Source: an uncultured Campylobacter sp.
GTDB taxonomy: Bacteria > Campylobacterota > Campylobacteria > Campylobacterales > Campylobacteraceae
Assembly: GCF_963518785.1 (NCBI RefSeq)
Contig: NZ_CAUQKJ010000003.1
Span: forward strand, 1-64,000
Direction of reading: 5' to 3'
Length of the DNA: 64,000 bases
The position numbers were made by a program, and so were the translations under genes. The notes below the pieces were generated by a model. That model was not told the origin of the DNA. It ran no database searches and was given only the letters and a program-made list of their open reading frames with translations. How positions within the stretch are numbered: the stretch's first letter is position 1; every line of letters starts with the position of its first letter. Shown here piece after piece: positions 15,895-24,979 of this stretch.

Positions 15895-16367
15895 TAAAAA
15901 GTATTATAAACCCAACTAATTTCGATATAGAATTTAGAAAAATAAGTAGAAATAAAAGAGGCGTAGCCAGATCAAGAATAGATTTTGAAAATATCGATGT
16001 AGAGGCTAAAATAAGGCTAGTTATGTTTTTAATTTCAAAAGCAAGCCACTTAGATAGCGTAGTTTATAAAATTCTTTTTTGGGAAAGAGATGAGAAAATA
16101 GAGGAGTATCTTCTTAAAAATATGAAGGGGCGATACACAAAAGCTAAGCCTTATAAAAACGGCGCCAGAGCGGGCGTTATCTTTATAAAAGAAAAAGCGC
16201 TTGAGCCAAATTTTTTGAGGTCCATACTGCTGCGCCATTTTAATTTTGAGCTGGCAAAAGAGCCCTCTTTGAACATTAGAGTTCAGTTAGCCGTAAACAA
16301 TAAAGAGAAATTTTCGATTTTATTTGATATATACGATGACCGAGGCTGCTATGTGTATTACTTTTAA
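15891..16367 (+). CDS. DUF3885-like protein
   Basis: A 158-residue soluble protein whose C-terminus contains LFDIYDDRGC, close to the hallmark of DUF3885 proteins (LFDIYDDRG). The usual tail after that motif is missing, because the protein ends in YVYYF only a few residues later, so it may be shortened by about 20 residues. DUF3885 genes often occur singly or in small arrays beside toxin loci. The frame is open to a GTG at 15882, but the ATG at 15891 overlapping the upstream stop is the better start. Confidence 0.5.
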   Translation: MIKSIINPTNFDIEFRKISRNKRGVARSRIDFENIDVEAKIRLVMFLISKASHLDSVVYKILFWERDEKIEEYLLKNMKGRYTKAKPYKNGARAGVIFIKEKALEPNFLRSILLRHFNFELAKEPSLNIRVQLAVNNKEKFSILFDIYDDRGCYVYYF

Positions 16368-16401
16368 AATTTTATAATGAAAATATTTAAGGAAGGAAGA
16401 T

Positions 16402-16923
16402 ATGGCAATTTGGCAATGTAAGTTTTTTATTCTGCCCAAAAGCGATACCTACGATCTACAATACGATCCGCAATATAGCGATATAAAGCTCTTTGAAGAC
16501 GATAAGTATTGGAAAAAAGCAAAGATCAAAAAAGAGATATTTTCTGAAATTTCGCGCCTATTAAAGCCCGAAAAATCTTGGTCTAACGAAATAGATCTAT
16601 ATGGAAGCGAAAACGGCAACCGCCTAGAGGTATTTTTTGATGCTAATAATATAATAGAGTCCGTTACGTTTCGTATCGATTTTAGATCCGAGTATGAAGC
16701 CGTATTAAGGGGCATAATATCATTGTGTGAGAAAAACGGTTTTTACATTATAGACGGCAATTTAAAGAATTTAAAATTATCCTTTAATGCTATAAAAGAG
16801 GCAATCAACAAATCCAAAAACAAAGAATTTTTTACAGAACTTGTTAGAAATAGTATAATAAGCGATAAAGACGGGTAGCCCATCATAGGGGCCGTAGACG
16901 ATTTCAAATTTAAGGATGATTAA
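16402..16923 (+). pseudogene. immunity-array gene with early TAG (near 3' end)
   Basis: A strong AAGGAAGGAAGAT ribosome site leads to a 158-residue frame starting MAIWQCKFFILPK, with a WSNEIDLYGSENGNRLEVFF core that resembles a family of small orphan proteins (W-phi-LP start, WS..ie..g...d.v.v core) whose function is not known. It stops at TAG 16876-16878, then stays open in the same frame for PIIGAVDDFKFKDD and a TAA at 16921, two bases before the next ATG. Reading the TAG as Gln gives a seamless ending; the shortened product probably still folds, so the gene may be functional. Confidence 0.5.
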
Positions 16924-16925
16924 AA

Positions 16926-17552
16926 ATGATTGTAAAATGTATAAAAGAAGATAGGCATGAGTATCTGGGATTAAACAGAACCTATTTTGTTCATGGTATC
17001 CAATATGAATAGGGAGAGGTTTATTATTGCATATTACCGTTTGCAGATGATATAGATTACAATCGATTTAATAGCGAATATTTTCAAGTAATTGATGAAA
17101 CGGTGCCTACGAATTGGAAATTTGGGATGCATAGGGGATTTTTTGGATGTTTTACCGCATCTTACGAAGAGCTCATAGCAGACGCGGATCATTATGGAAA
17201 GCTTATCGACAGAGACCCAATAGAAGAGGAAATTTTTAGGAAGAGAAGAGCCGAGATGATCGATGACGTATACAATACCCATATCATCAAAGATTTTAAC
17301 CGTTTCATATATGATCTAAGCTCCAATCTATCGGTGCAAATGAATATTGCAAATAAAGTATTGGATATAGAGATATCAGATGCAAACGCTGGGGCCAAAC
17401 ATCGCAAAATGAATATTTTAAAGGATGACGGATATAGCTGGTATTTGATAGAATCGGACGTAAGCACCTTTAAAGCCAACGCTACTAATGATTATTTAAG
17501 ACCCATATTAAAATATCTTAAATTGTGGCTAGGCAGAAAGAATTTTAGATAA
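16926..17552 (+). pseudogene. orphan immunity-like gene split by TAG
   Basis: The ATG at 16926 opens 28 codons (through NRTYFVHGIQYE) and meets TAG at 17010-17012; the frame then runs on for 180 codons to TAA 17550. The joined start (V.CI....EYL.L...Y.V, then YYCILPFADD, then FQVIDETVPTNWKF) matches a common N-terminal pattern of small array proteins with an SH3-like barrel and then IP-x-NW. The second half (residues 120-208) is helical and not recognised. Without suppression only internal starts could yield the larger part, and no ribosome site is evident. Confidence 0.6.
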
Positions 17553-17571
17553 CCGGGCGGAAAGGTTTAAT

Positions 17572-17793
17572 ATGGTAAGCGCGTCCGATAAAGAAATTTT
17601 TATAAAAATTTTAAACGAAGATATCGATGTATAGCGCCCGGTAAAGGCTGTTCAAATCGCGCAATATATTTTTAAAATTACCGATACGACGAAATTTGAA
17701 TCCGAACTGGATGAAATTTTAGAATTCAAACAGGGCGATATTGTAAAATGCAGAGAAAAAAACGGCGATTTCTATGCTTTTGAGCTATTATAA
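17572..17793 (+). pseudogene. small array gene with in-frame TAG
   Basis: An ATG at 17572, preceded by GGAAAGG, opens 20 codons (MVSASDKEIFIKILNEDIDV), then TAG at 17632-17634, and the same frame continues for 52 codons (RPVKAVQIAQYIFKITDTTK and onward) to TAA 17791. The product would be about 73 residues. The context GAT GTA TAG CGC CCG is again one C-to-T change away from a glutamine codon. No family is recognised. It is the last gene of the array. Confidence 0.5.
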
Positions 17794-17856
17794 AAAAAGC
17801 CGCCTTATAAATAGCAACGCGCTTATCATATAGCTTGATTTAATCCCATTTTTCGC

Positions 17857-17862
17857 TATAAT
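17857..17862 (+). promoter_or_regulatory. TATAAT -10 box for the DUF3137 gene
   Basis: TATAAT in the context TTTTTCGCTATAATGAGCG, 31 bases before the next ATG, with A/T-rich upstream DNA and no obvious -35, as is usual for Campylobacter sigma-70 promoters. It also marks the end of the immunity array. Confidence 0.6.
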
Positions 17863-17892
17863 GAGCGTCAAATTTCACTCACGGGGATAGCG

Positions 17893-18807
17893 ATGAGCCT
17901 TGTTTCTTACGAATTAAAAAAGCAAAAACTAGATGAAGCGCGCAATGTGGCGCTTTGGAAGGTGCGTGGCGGTGTAGCAGTGGTAGTACTGGCGCTGTTT
18001 ATCGCTATGCGCAAGGATTTCGGAGATTTCTCATTCCTGTTTTTATTAGTGCTGCTAGCTCTTGCTTATCCTGCTTACAAATACCTAGCCGTGCGCATTT
18101 CGCGTAAATTTGAAGCGCTCAGCGAAGAGGCTTTTAAAAACGAATTTTTGCTTTGGATCGCAAAGGAGCTGCGTCTTACCTTTCAGCCTTTCGGCGCGTT
18201 TTTACTCGATGAAATTTACAAAAATCCGCTCCGTAAAGAGGCAAATCTATGTACTTGCAAGCACGCGATAGTGGGCAAGACGCCCGAATTTGGCATAAAA
18301 ATCGGCGACATCTGCCTAAGTCGCGACTTCGATAAAAATAGAGAGGATCGGGTCTTTGAGCTGGATAAAATTTTACATCTTAAAAAGAAGGACGATACTG
18401 CGATATTCGACGGGCTTTTTGCAAAATTTGATTTTAGCGAGACTTTCGATAGCAAAATTTTAGTCGTGCCGCGCGGAGAGTTCATCTTCGGCGCATCGGA
18501 TCTTAAACTGCTAAAAGATAGCCCCCTTTTAAGCGCATCGTTTGATGTTTATCTCAACAACCCCGCCGCCGCCGCATTTTTGCAAAACAAAAAAATTTTA
18601 GAAAATATGCAGACGATCACCGTCAATTTGTTCGGTAAAACCGAGCTTTATCTGGGCGAAAACAGCCTCGTAATCGGCGTTGAAAATAGCGAAATTTTCA
18701 AATCTGCGCCGAGCTCGCAAAGCGCGAAGTTGCTCGAAAGCCTAAACAAAATGATTGAGATCGCTAAAATTTTTGCATATCTCAAAAAGCTCGGGCAGGT
18801 GGAATAA
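17893..18807 (+). CDS. DUF3137 membrane protein (first of three)
   Basis: A 304-residue protein with two adjacent membrane helices (about residues 27-40 and 46-66) followed by a large soluble domain. The pattern of a FEAL..EAFK.EFL..I membrane-proximal helix, a beta-rich middle and a late segment of the kind LFGKTELYLGENSLVIGVEN fits DUF3137, seen in many proteobacteria without known function. It is divergent in sequence from the two other DUF3137-type proteins in this window (near 41 kb and 64 kb). GGGGATAGCG precedes the ATG. It is probably anchored in the inner membrane with the domain in the cytoplasm. Confidence 0.55.
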   Translation: MSLVSYELKKQKLDEARNVALWKVRGGVAVVVLALFIAMRKDFGDFSFLFLLVLLALAYPAYKYLAVRISRKFEALSEEAFKNEFLLWIAKELRLTFQPFGAFLLDEIYKNPLRKEANLCTCKHAIVGKTPEFGIKIGDICLSRDFDKNREDRVFELDKILHLKKKDDTAIFDGLFAKFDFSETFDSKILVVPRGEFIFGASDLKLLKDSPLLSASFDVYLNNPAAAAFLQNKKILENMQTITVNLFGKTELYLGENSLVIGVENSEIFKSAPSSQSAKLLESLNKMIEIAKIFAYLKKLGQVE

Positions 18808-19015
18808 TCTACGCTTTAAATTTGAGCGAGCGCCGTTGAAACAATTTGGTTCTTGCGAAGGCTGCGCTTTTTTGCTCGTCCGTTATTAAATCAAACTACT
18901 TCGAAAGGCAAGGAATTCTTTAATAAGCAATTTCACTTTGCTATCGACCTTAAACGCTTAAATTTTTACAAAATTCTATAGCGGCGCTTAAAAAATTCCA
19001 AAATCTCTTAAAATT

Positions 19016-21388
19016 TCACTGACACCCTTCGCACTCGATAGAGCGGTCTGCGACGTTGTTTAGCTTCTCGCTATCTGGGCTTTCGGAGCGCAGGTAGTAG
19101 GTCGATTTTAGCCCCAGCTGCCACGCAAGCGTGTAAATTTCGCTCAGATAGCCGCCGCTTGCCTTATCCAGGCTCATAAAAATATTTAGGCTCTGACCTT
19201 GATCGATCCATTTTTGGCGGATAGCGCCTGCTTTTACGAGTAGGCGCTGATCGAGCTCGTATGCAGGTACGTACGCCTGCCACGTTTTCGGGCTTAAATT
19301 CGGCACGACGACCGGGATCATGCCGCTTAGGTTGTGCTCAAACCACTTGCGCTTATACACCGGCTCTATCGTCTGCGTGGTGCCTACGAGTATGCTGATG
19401 CTCGATGTCGGTGCGATCGCCATCAGGTAGCCGTTTCGCATGCCGTCGCGCTTTACTTTCTCGCGCAGTCCGTCCCAGTCGCAGCTGCTCTGCTCAAAAA
19501 GCCCGCCGCGCTTAACAAGCGCTTTGGCGTTTTCGTTAGCTAAATCGATCGGGAAAATTCCTTCGCTCCACTTCGAGCCCGCAAAATCAGGGTACCTACC
19601 CTTTTCTACGGCTAAATTTGAGCTTGCTTTGATCGCGTTAAAGCTCACGTTTTCCATTATCCTATCGATCAGCTCGAAGTGCTCGTAGCTGCCCCACTTC
19701 ACGCCGCGCTCGGCAAGCATCTGCGCTTCGCCCATTACGCCGAGCCCTATCGCGCGGGTTTTTAGATTGGTATGTTTGACCTTGGCGTGCGGGTAAAAAT
19801 TTAGATCAATGACGTTATCGAGCATCCTCACGGCGATCGGCATCACGCGAGTTATCTCCTCGCGGCTGTTGATTTTGCTTAAATTTACGCTTGCAAGGTT
19901 GCAAACCGCCGTCGCGCCCTCGCTGCAGCCCTTTTCTACGATAAAAATTTCTTTGCCGCCCAGCGTGTCTAGCGCGGTGATCTTTTTCGCCTTTTTTACA
20001 ATGCCCGCATCGGTCGCCACATCTTCGTTTTCCTCAAACAGCCTCTCGCTGCCGTCGGCAAATACGACTTTGATTTTATAGTGGTTCGGCGCCGTGTTTT
20101 GAAAGATCTCCGTGCATAAATTTGAGCTCCTGATTAAGCCTTGATGCGCGTTTGGATTGATGCGGTTGGCATTATCTTTGAAGCACAAAAAGGGCATGCC
20201 CGTCTCAAAATAACTCGTTAAAATTTTCTTCCAAAGCTCCTTTGCCAGGATGGTGGATTTTGAAATTTTATCGTCGGCCTCGTACTGCTCGTAGCGCGCC
20301 TCAAATTCCGCGCCGTATAGATCACTCAGATCGCTTACCTCTGCAGGATCGAAGAGCGTCCATTTGCCGCCGCTTTGAAGCCTTTTCATAAACAGATCGT
20401 TTATCCACAGCGCGGGGAAAATTTCATGCGCGCGGCGCCTCTCCTCGCCCGAGTTTTTGCGCAGATCTAAAAAGTCGCTCACGTCCATATGCCACGGCTC
20501 GATATACACGGCGATAGCACCCTTGCGCGTGCCCAGCTGATCGACGGCGACTGCGATGTCGTTGGTGATCTTTAAAAACGGGATGATACCGCCCGCGGCG
20601 TTTTTATGCCCGTCGATGCTGCCGCCCATCGCGCGCACCTTGCACCAGTCCCAGCCGATACCGCCGCCGAATTTGCTCAGTAGCGCCATCTCCTTGTAGC
20701 TATCGAAAATTCCTTCGATATTATCGGGAGTGGAGCCCACGTAGCAGCTGCTTAGTTGATGTCGCGTCGTGCGGGCGTTTGAGAGCGTCGGAGTAGCGAG
20801 CATGACTTCAAATTTAGATATGAGATCGTAAAATTTTTTCGCCCAGCTCTGGCAGTCAAGCTCGTTTTGCGCGAGGAACATCGCGATCGCCATAAACATC
20901 TGCTGCGGAAGCTCGATCGGCGCGCCGCTTTTATCCTTGATGAGGTAGCGATCGTAAAGCGTCTTGATGCCTAGATAATTAAACTGCAAATCGCGCTGCG
21001 GCTGCAGATAAGAATTTAGATCCTCTAGATCGTATTTTTCCTTTAAGCCGAGCATTATGCGGCCCGCCGCCTCGCCGCGAGCGAAGTAATCTTTTAGGCT
21101 GTTGTAACCGCTAAAGCCCGTTACTTTGTGATACAGATCGTATAAAAATAACCGCGCGGCGACGAAGGTCCAGTTCGGGCGGTCCACGTCGATCTTCTCG
21201 ACTGCGGTTTTGATGAGGGTTTGTTGAATCTCTTCGGTGGTGATCATATCGCGAAACTGGATCTTTGCGTCCACCTCAAGCTCGCTAAGGCTTACGTTTT
21301 CCAGCCCCTCCACTGCCTCGCTCGTGTATTTTTTGATCTTGCTTACGTCAAGTTCCTCGGTTCTGCCGTTGCGTTTGATTACTTTCAT
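19016..21388 (-). CDS. nrdA: ribonucleoside-diphosphate reductase alpha subunit
   Basis: The large catalytic subunit of class I ribonucleotide reductase (790 residues), which makes dNTPs from NDPs. It has an N-terminal ATP cone (from MKVIKRNGRTEELD) for allosteric control, the active-site triad segment SNLCTE (Cys425, Glu427), the redox-partner cysteine Cys215 in QLSSCY with its mate in AVCNLASVNL, and the C-terminal shuttle CEGC at the very end. An insert near residues 431-490 separates the active-site loop from the CNLAS strand. The beta subunit gene is not in this window, as is common in epsilonproteobacteria. A TATAAT lies about 145 bases upstream. Confidence 0.97.
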   Translation of the reverse strand: MKVIKRNGRTEELDVSKIKKYTSEAVEGLENVSLSELEVDAKIQFRDMITTEEIQQTLIKTAVEKIDVDRPNWTFVAARLFLYDLYHKVTGFSGYNSLKDYFARGEAAGRIMLGLKEKYDLEDLNSYLQPQRDLQFNYLGIKTLYDRYLIKDKSGAPIELPQQMFMAIAMFLAQNELDCQSWAKKFYDLISKFEVMLATPTLSNARTTRHQLSSCYVGSTPDNIEGIFDSYKEMALLSKFGGGIGWDWCKVRAMGGSIDGHKNAAGGIIPFLKITNDIAVAVDQLGTRKGAIAVYIEPWHMDVSDFLDLRKNSGEERRRAHEIFPALWINDLFMKRLQSGGKWTLFDPAEVSDLSDLYGAEFEARYEQYEADDKISKSTILAKELWKKILTSYFETGMPFLCFKDNANRINPNAHQGLIRSSNLCTEIFQNTAPNHYKIKVVFADGSERLFEENEDVATDAGIVKKAKKITALDTLGGKEIFIVEKGCSEGATAVCNLASVNLSKINSREEITRVMPIAVRMLDNVIDLNFYPHAKVKHTNLKTRAIGLGVMGEAQMLAERGVKWGSYEHFELIDRIMENVSFNAIKASSNLAVEKGRYPDFAGSKWSEGIFPIDLANENAKALVKRGGLFEQSSCDWDGLREKVKRDGMRNGYLMAIAPTSSISILVGTTQTIEPVYKRKWFEHNLSGMIPVVVPNLSPKTWQAYVPAYELDQRLLVKAGAIRQKWIDQGQSLNIFMSLDKASGGYLSEIYTLAWQLGLKSTYYLRSESPDSEKLNNVADRSIECEGCQ

Positions 21389-21528
21389 ATCGTTCCTTGA
21401 AATTTAAAAATGCAAATTTAGCGTTAGTTTCCCAATATAAAATACGTCGTCAAAAGAGGCGGCGTAATAAATGCCGCTCATAATCCGCCGTCTTTTAAAT
21501 TTACGCTAGCTGCGCTGCAAAAGCGCGC

Positions 21529-21534
21529 ATTATA
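21529..21534 (-). promoter_or_regulatory. TATAAT -10 box for nrdA
   Basis: The minus-strand reading TTTTGGCTATAATGCGCGC gives a consensus -10. The 5' leader of about 140 bases to the nrdA ATG is A/T-rich with no gene. The rest of the 21389-21761 spacer holds only AAATTT-rich sequence. Confidence 0.5.
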
Positions 21535-21761
21535 GCCAAAATTGCTTAAGCCTATCTGTCATTATTTTGGCTTATAGATTTTAAAATTTAACGAAGCGGG
21601 CGGAAACGGTGCGGTAAAATTCGAGCGGAATTTTATGGTGGCGCCGCGGAATTTTACAGGGAAAAATTTGAGCGGAGCTTTGCGAAATTCTGCGCCGAAA
21701 AAGCAAGAAATAAAAAGGGCTTTGCGAGCAGGTTTTGAGCTTGCCCGCAAAGCTTAAAAAT

Positions 21762-23213
21762 TTAATTGTGCGGTAGCGGGATAGGCTTTCCGTTTAAGAT
21801 CATAGAGTTGCTTGCCTTATCGAAGCTAAACTCCATCTTAACTCCATCTCCATCAGGCTTAAGAAACTGCGAGCCGTAAACTTCCGCCATCGGCGCAAAA
21901 TCGCGCAGGCTGTCATAAGGCGATAGGAAGTCCGTGATGGTCGTATTTATCGTAGCTTTGCCGTCCAAGCTCATGCGCTTAAAAAGCTGCGTCTCGTCGA
22001 TGTAGCCGCCTACTAGCGCGCTTGCGTTAAAAGCAAATTTCTTACCGAGGCTATTTTCAAACGAAAAATCATTCACGTTGATTTTCATATCATCTTTTAG
22101 CAGCTTCATAAAAAGCTCTTTATTTTCCGCTAATTTTTCGCCTTCTTGCGGATTTGAGATAATAGACAGATATTTTTCGAAAAGTGCGGCGCTAAAGCTG
22201 GTATCGACGCCTAAATGGATGTTTCGCACTAGCACATCGGCGATTTTTAGGCTTTGGGCTTTATCACTTTCGTTGAAATTTAAAATTCCATCTTTTACGC
22301 GGTAGCTACCTTCCGTGCTCATATCCGCAACTACGACGAAGCGCTGTTTATCTACAGTTACGACGAGCTCTTTTGTGCTGCCTGCAAAATCTATGTCATT
22401 CAAAAAGAGCTTGGTTATATTATCGTCTAGATCTTGGATACCATTTTTAAAGTTTGCCTCATAGATAAGATCCTTTATATCAAGACCCGAATCCTTGCCG
22501 TCGTCTATAAAAATTTCACCGATTTTAAAGCCCAAGGCTTTTATCGTTTTTCCGCTCATATCGCTCGTGCCGTTTAGGCTAAGGCCTGCAAGACGTCCTA
22601 TTCCGCCATCTTCGAGCACATTTATATCGGCTAGCTTTGCGCTAAATTTAACCTCTGTAGGTCCGTAGTTTAGATGCGTGCTAAGCGGCGCGTCAGTCTT
22701 AAACAGCTTCTTGCAAGGCTCCGCGTAATATGGAGTCTTAATCGTTAAAATTCCGTCGCTCTCAAATCCATCCGCAGCGTTTTTTACGCTATGCTTGATA
22801 GTGTAGTCGTAGCGAAAAGCAAAATCCTCCGGGAAAATTTTAGCAGGATCTGGCTCGTCCGTATCGTTGCTATCTTGCGCGCCTGCTTTTTCCTTTAGCT
22901 TGCTAAAGCCTTCAGCAAGGCTTTTTTGTAGTTTCTCTTTTTTTACTACGCCTTCGATAAAGCCGCTTGAGTTGCTATCTCCCGGATAAAATTTAGCGCT
23001 CTTAGTCTCGAAAATTTCGTTTCTAGCGATAAATTCCGCAATCTGCTGCTCAATCGCGGCGCTGGCACTCTTGCCGACCGCACCGTCAACCGTTTTGGTT
23101 ATGCTATCGTTTACACTTTTAGCTACTCCCGTTTTAGCGTCCTTCGTCGCCACAAAAACGCCCACTATAAGCGCTACGATGAGCACTAAAGCCGCGATGA
23201 TCTTTTTCATCAT
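21762..23213 (-). CDS. DUF945 family protein
   Basis: A 483-residue protein with an N-terminal hydrophobic anchor (IIAALVLIVALIVGVFVA) and a long beta-rich body with repeated segments of the form L.I.DV.V.NIH.GVD, characteristic of the YdgA/DUF945 family. Such proteins are anchored in the inner membrane and face the periplasm; the role is not known. The coiled segment at residues 30-65 (SVNDSITKTVDGAVGKSASA) is helical. The start has a good GGAGAG site, with two adjacent ATG codons. It is divergent from pyrG. Confidence 0.75.
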   Translation of the reverse strand: MMKKIIAALVLIVALIVGVFVATKDAKTGVAKSVNDSITKTVDGAVGKSASAAIEQQIAEFIARNEIFETKSAKFYPGDSNSSGFIEGVVKKEKLQKSLAEGFSKLKEKAGAQDSNDTDEPDPAKIFPEDFAFRYDYTIKHSVKNAADGFESDGILTIKTPYYAEPCKKLFKTDAPLSTHLNYGPTEVKFSAKLADINVLEDGGIGRLAGLSLNGTSDMSGKTIKALGFKIGEIFIDDGKDSGLDIKDLIYEANFKNGIQDLDDNITKLFLNDIDFAGSTKELVVTVDKQRFVVVADMSTEGSYRVKDGILNFNESDKAQSLKIADVLVRNIHLGVDTSFSAALFEKYLSIISNPQEGEKLAENKELFMKLLKDDMKINVNDFSFENSLGKKFAFNASALVGGYIDETQLFKRMSLDGKATINTTITDFLSPYDSLRDFAPMAEVYGSQFLKPDGDGVKMEFSFDKASNSMILNGKPIPLPHN

Positions 23214-23309
23214 CTCTCCTTTAAATTTAAAATTTATTTGGGTCGTATTTTGCCGTAAATTTCTAAAATTTTCAAATTCTAGCTTAGTGTGCTTTAACCT
23301 AAAAGAAGT

Positions 23310-23315
23310 TATAAT
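23310..23315 (+). promoter_or_regulatory. TATAAT -10 box for pyrG
   Basis: AGTTATAATCGCG, 33 bases before the pyrG ATG, in an A/T-rich spacer shared with the divergent DUF945 gene. Confidence 0.6.
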
Positions 23316-23347
23316 CGCGACATTAATATCAAAATTTAGGAAAACTT

Positions 23348-24979
23348 ATGGCAAAACAAACGAAATATATTTTCGTCACCGGCGGAGTGCTGAGCTCGCT
23401 GGGTAAGGGCATTGCGGCGGCGTCGATCGCGACGCTTTTAAAGCACGCGGGGCTTAAAGTGCGCATATTAAAGGCGGATCCCTATATCAACGTCGATCCC
23501 GGCACCATGAGCCCGCTGGAGCACGGAGAGGTTTTCGTCACCGACGACGGCGCGGAGACCGATCTGGATTTGGGACATTATGAGCGGTTCTTGGATGAAA
23601 ATTTAAGCCAAGATAACAACTTCACCACGGGCAAAGTTTACAGCTCCGTCATCGAAAAGGAGCGCAGGGGCGATTATCTAGGTAAGACGATCCAGGTGAT
23701 CCCTCACATCGTAGGCGAGATCGTACGCCGCATAAAAAAGGCAGGCGAGGGCAACGACGTGCTGATCGTCGAGATCGGAGGCACCGTGGGCGACATTGAG
23801 GGACTGCCCTTTTTAGAGGCGATCCGCGCGATGAGAGTGGAGCTTGGTAGGGTAAATACGATGAATATCCACCTAACGCTCGTGCCTTTTATAAAAGTCG
23901 CGGGCGAGCTCAAAACCAAGCCCACGCAGCATAGCGTAGGCGAGCTGCGCCGCATCGGTATCAGCCCCGATATGATAATCTGCCGCTCCGAAATGCCGCT
24001 AAATCGCGCGCTAAAAGATAAGATCGCGCTAAGCTGCGGCGTGGATAAAAACTGCGTCATCGAAAGCCCGGATAGCGCGAGCATCTATCAGATCCCGCTT
24101 GCATTTTTGAAACAGGATATTTTAACGCCGATCGCAGAGACCCTAAGCCTAAACAAGCTCGAAGTCGATATGAGCAACTGGGACAGCCTAGTTAAGCGCG
24201 TCATCGTGCCTACGAACGAAACCACGATCGCCTTCGTCGGCAAATATATCGATCTGAAAGAAAGCTACAAATCCCTCACCGAGGGGATCATCCACGCGGG
24301 CGCGACGCTTGATACGCGGATAAGCTTAAAGTGGGTAGATAGCGAAAAAATTGAAGCTGCAAATGTAGATGAAATTTTCCGAGACGTAAACGGAATTTTA
24401 GTCGCGGGCGGCTTCGGCTCGCGCGGGATAGAGGGTAAAATTTTAGCCATAAACTACGCGCGGGTGCATAAGGTGCCGTTTTTGGGCATCTGCCTCGGGA
24501 TGCAGCTTGCGATGGTGGAGTTTGCGCGCAATGTCTTAAAGCTGAAAAGCGCTAACTCCTCGGAATTTGACCCGCAGACCGAAGATCCGGTGATCTACCT
24601 CATCGACAGCTTCATCGACGCGAGCGGCAAAAAACAGATCCGCACGCACAAATCCCCTATGGGCGGCACTATGCGGCTGGGCGGCTATGACTGCGACGTC
24701 AAAAAAGGCTCGCTTTTGGGTAAAATTTACGGCGAGCAAAAAACCATTCGCGAGCGCCACCGCCACCGATACGAAGCCAATCCGAAGTACCGCGCCGATT
24801 TTGAAAAGCACGGGCTTATCGTCTGCGGCGAGAGCGACGGGCTTATCGAAGCGGTCGAGCTAAAAAACCATCCGTTTTTTCTGGGCGTGCAGTTTCACCC
24901 GGAATTTACCAGTCGTCTAGTGCGCCCAAATCCTGCTATTTTGGGCTTTATCGAAGCATCTATAAAAAATGCTAGGTAA
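23348..24979 (+). CDS. pyrG: CTP synthase
   Basis: A 543-residue CTP synthase, which converts UTP to CTP with glutamine and ATP. The N-terminal synthetase domain shows GGVLSSLGKGIAAASIATLL (P-loop) and the EHGEVFVTDDGAETDLDLGH signature; the C-terminal class I glutamine amidotransferase domain has the nucleophile in FLGICLGMQLA and the His-Glu pair in HPEF. Length is normal. It overlaps recJ by 11 bases, implying translational coupling, an order shared with other Campylobacter. Confidence 0.98.
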   Translation: MAKQTKYIFVTGGVLSSLGKGIAAASIATLLKHAGLKVRILKADPYINVDPGTMSPLEHGEVFVTDDGAETDLDLGHYERFLDENLSQDNNFTTGKVYSSVIEKERRGDYLGKTIQVIPHIVGEIVRRIKKAGEGNDVLIVEIGGTVGDIEGLPFLEAIRAMRVELGRVNTMNIHLTLVPFIKVAGELKTKPTQHSVGELRRIGISPDMIICRSEMPLNRALKDKIALSCGVDKNCVIESPDSASIYQIPLAFLKQDILTPIAETLSLNKLEVDMSNWDSLVKRVIVPTNETTIAFVGKYIDLKESYKSLTEGIIHAGATLDTRISLKWVDSEKIEAANVDEIFRDVNGILVAGGFGSRGIEGKILAINYARVHKVPFLGICLGMQLAMVEFARNVLKLKSANSSEFDPQTEDPVIYLIDSFIDASGKKQIRTHKSPMGGTMRLGGYDCDVKKGSLLGKIYGEQKTIRERHRHRYEANPKYRADFEKHGLIVCGESDGLIEAVELKNHPFFLGVQFHPEFTSRLVRPNPAILGFIEASIKNAR

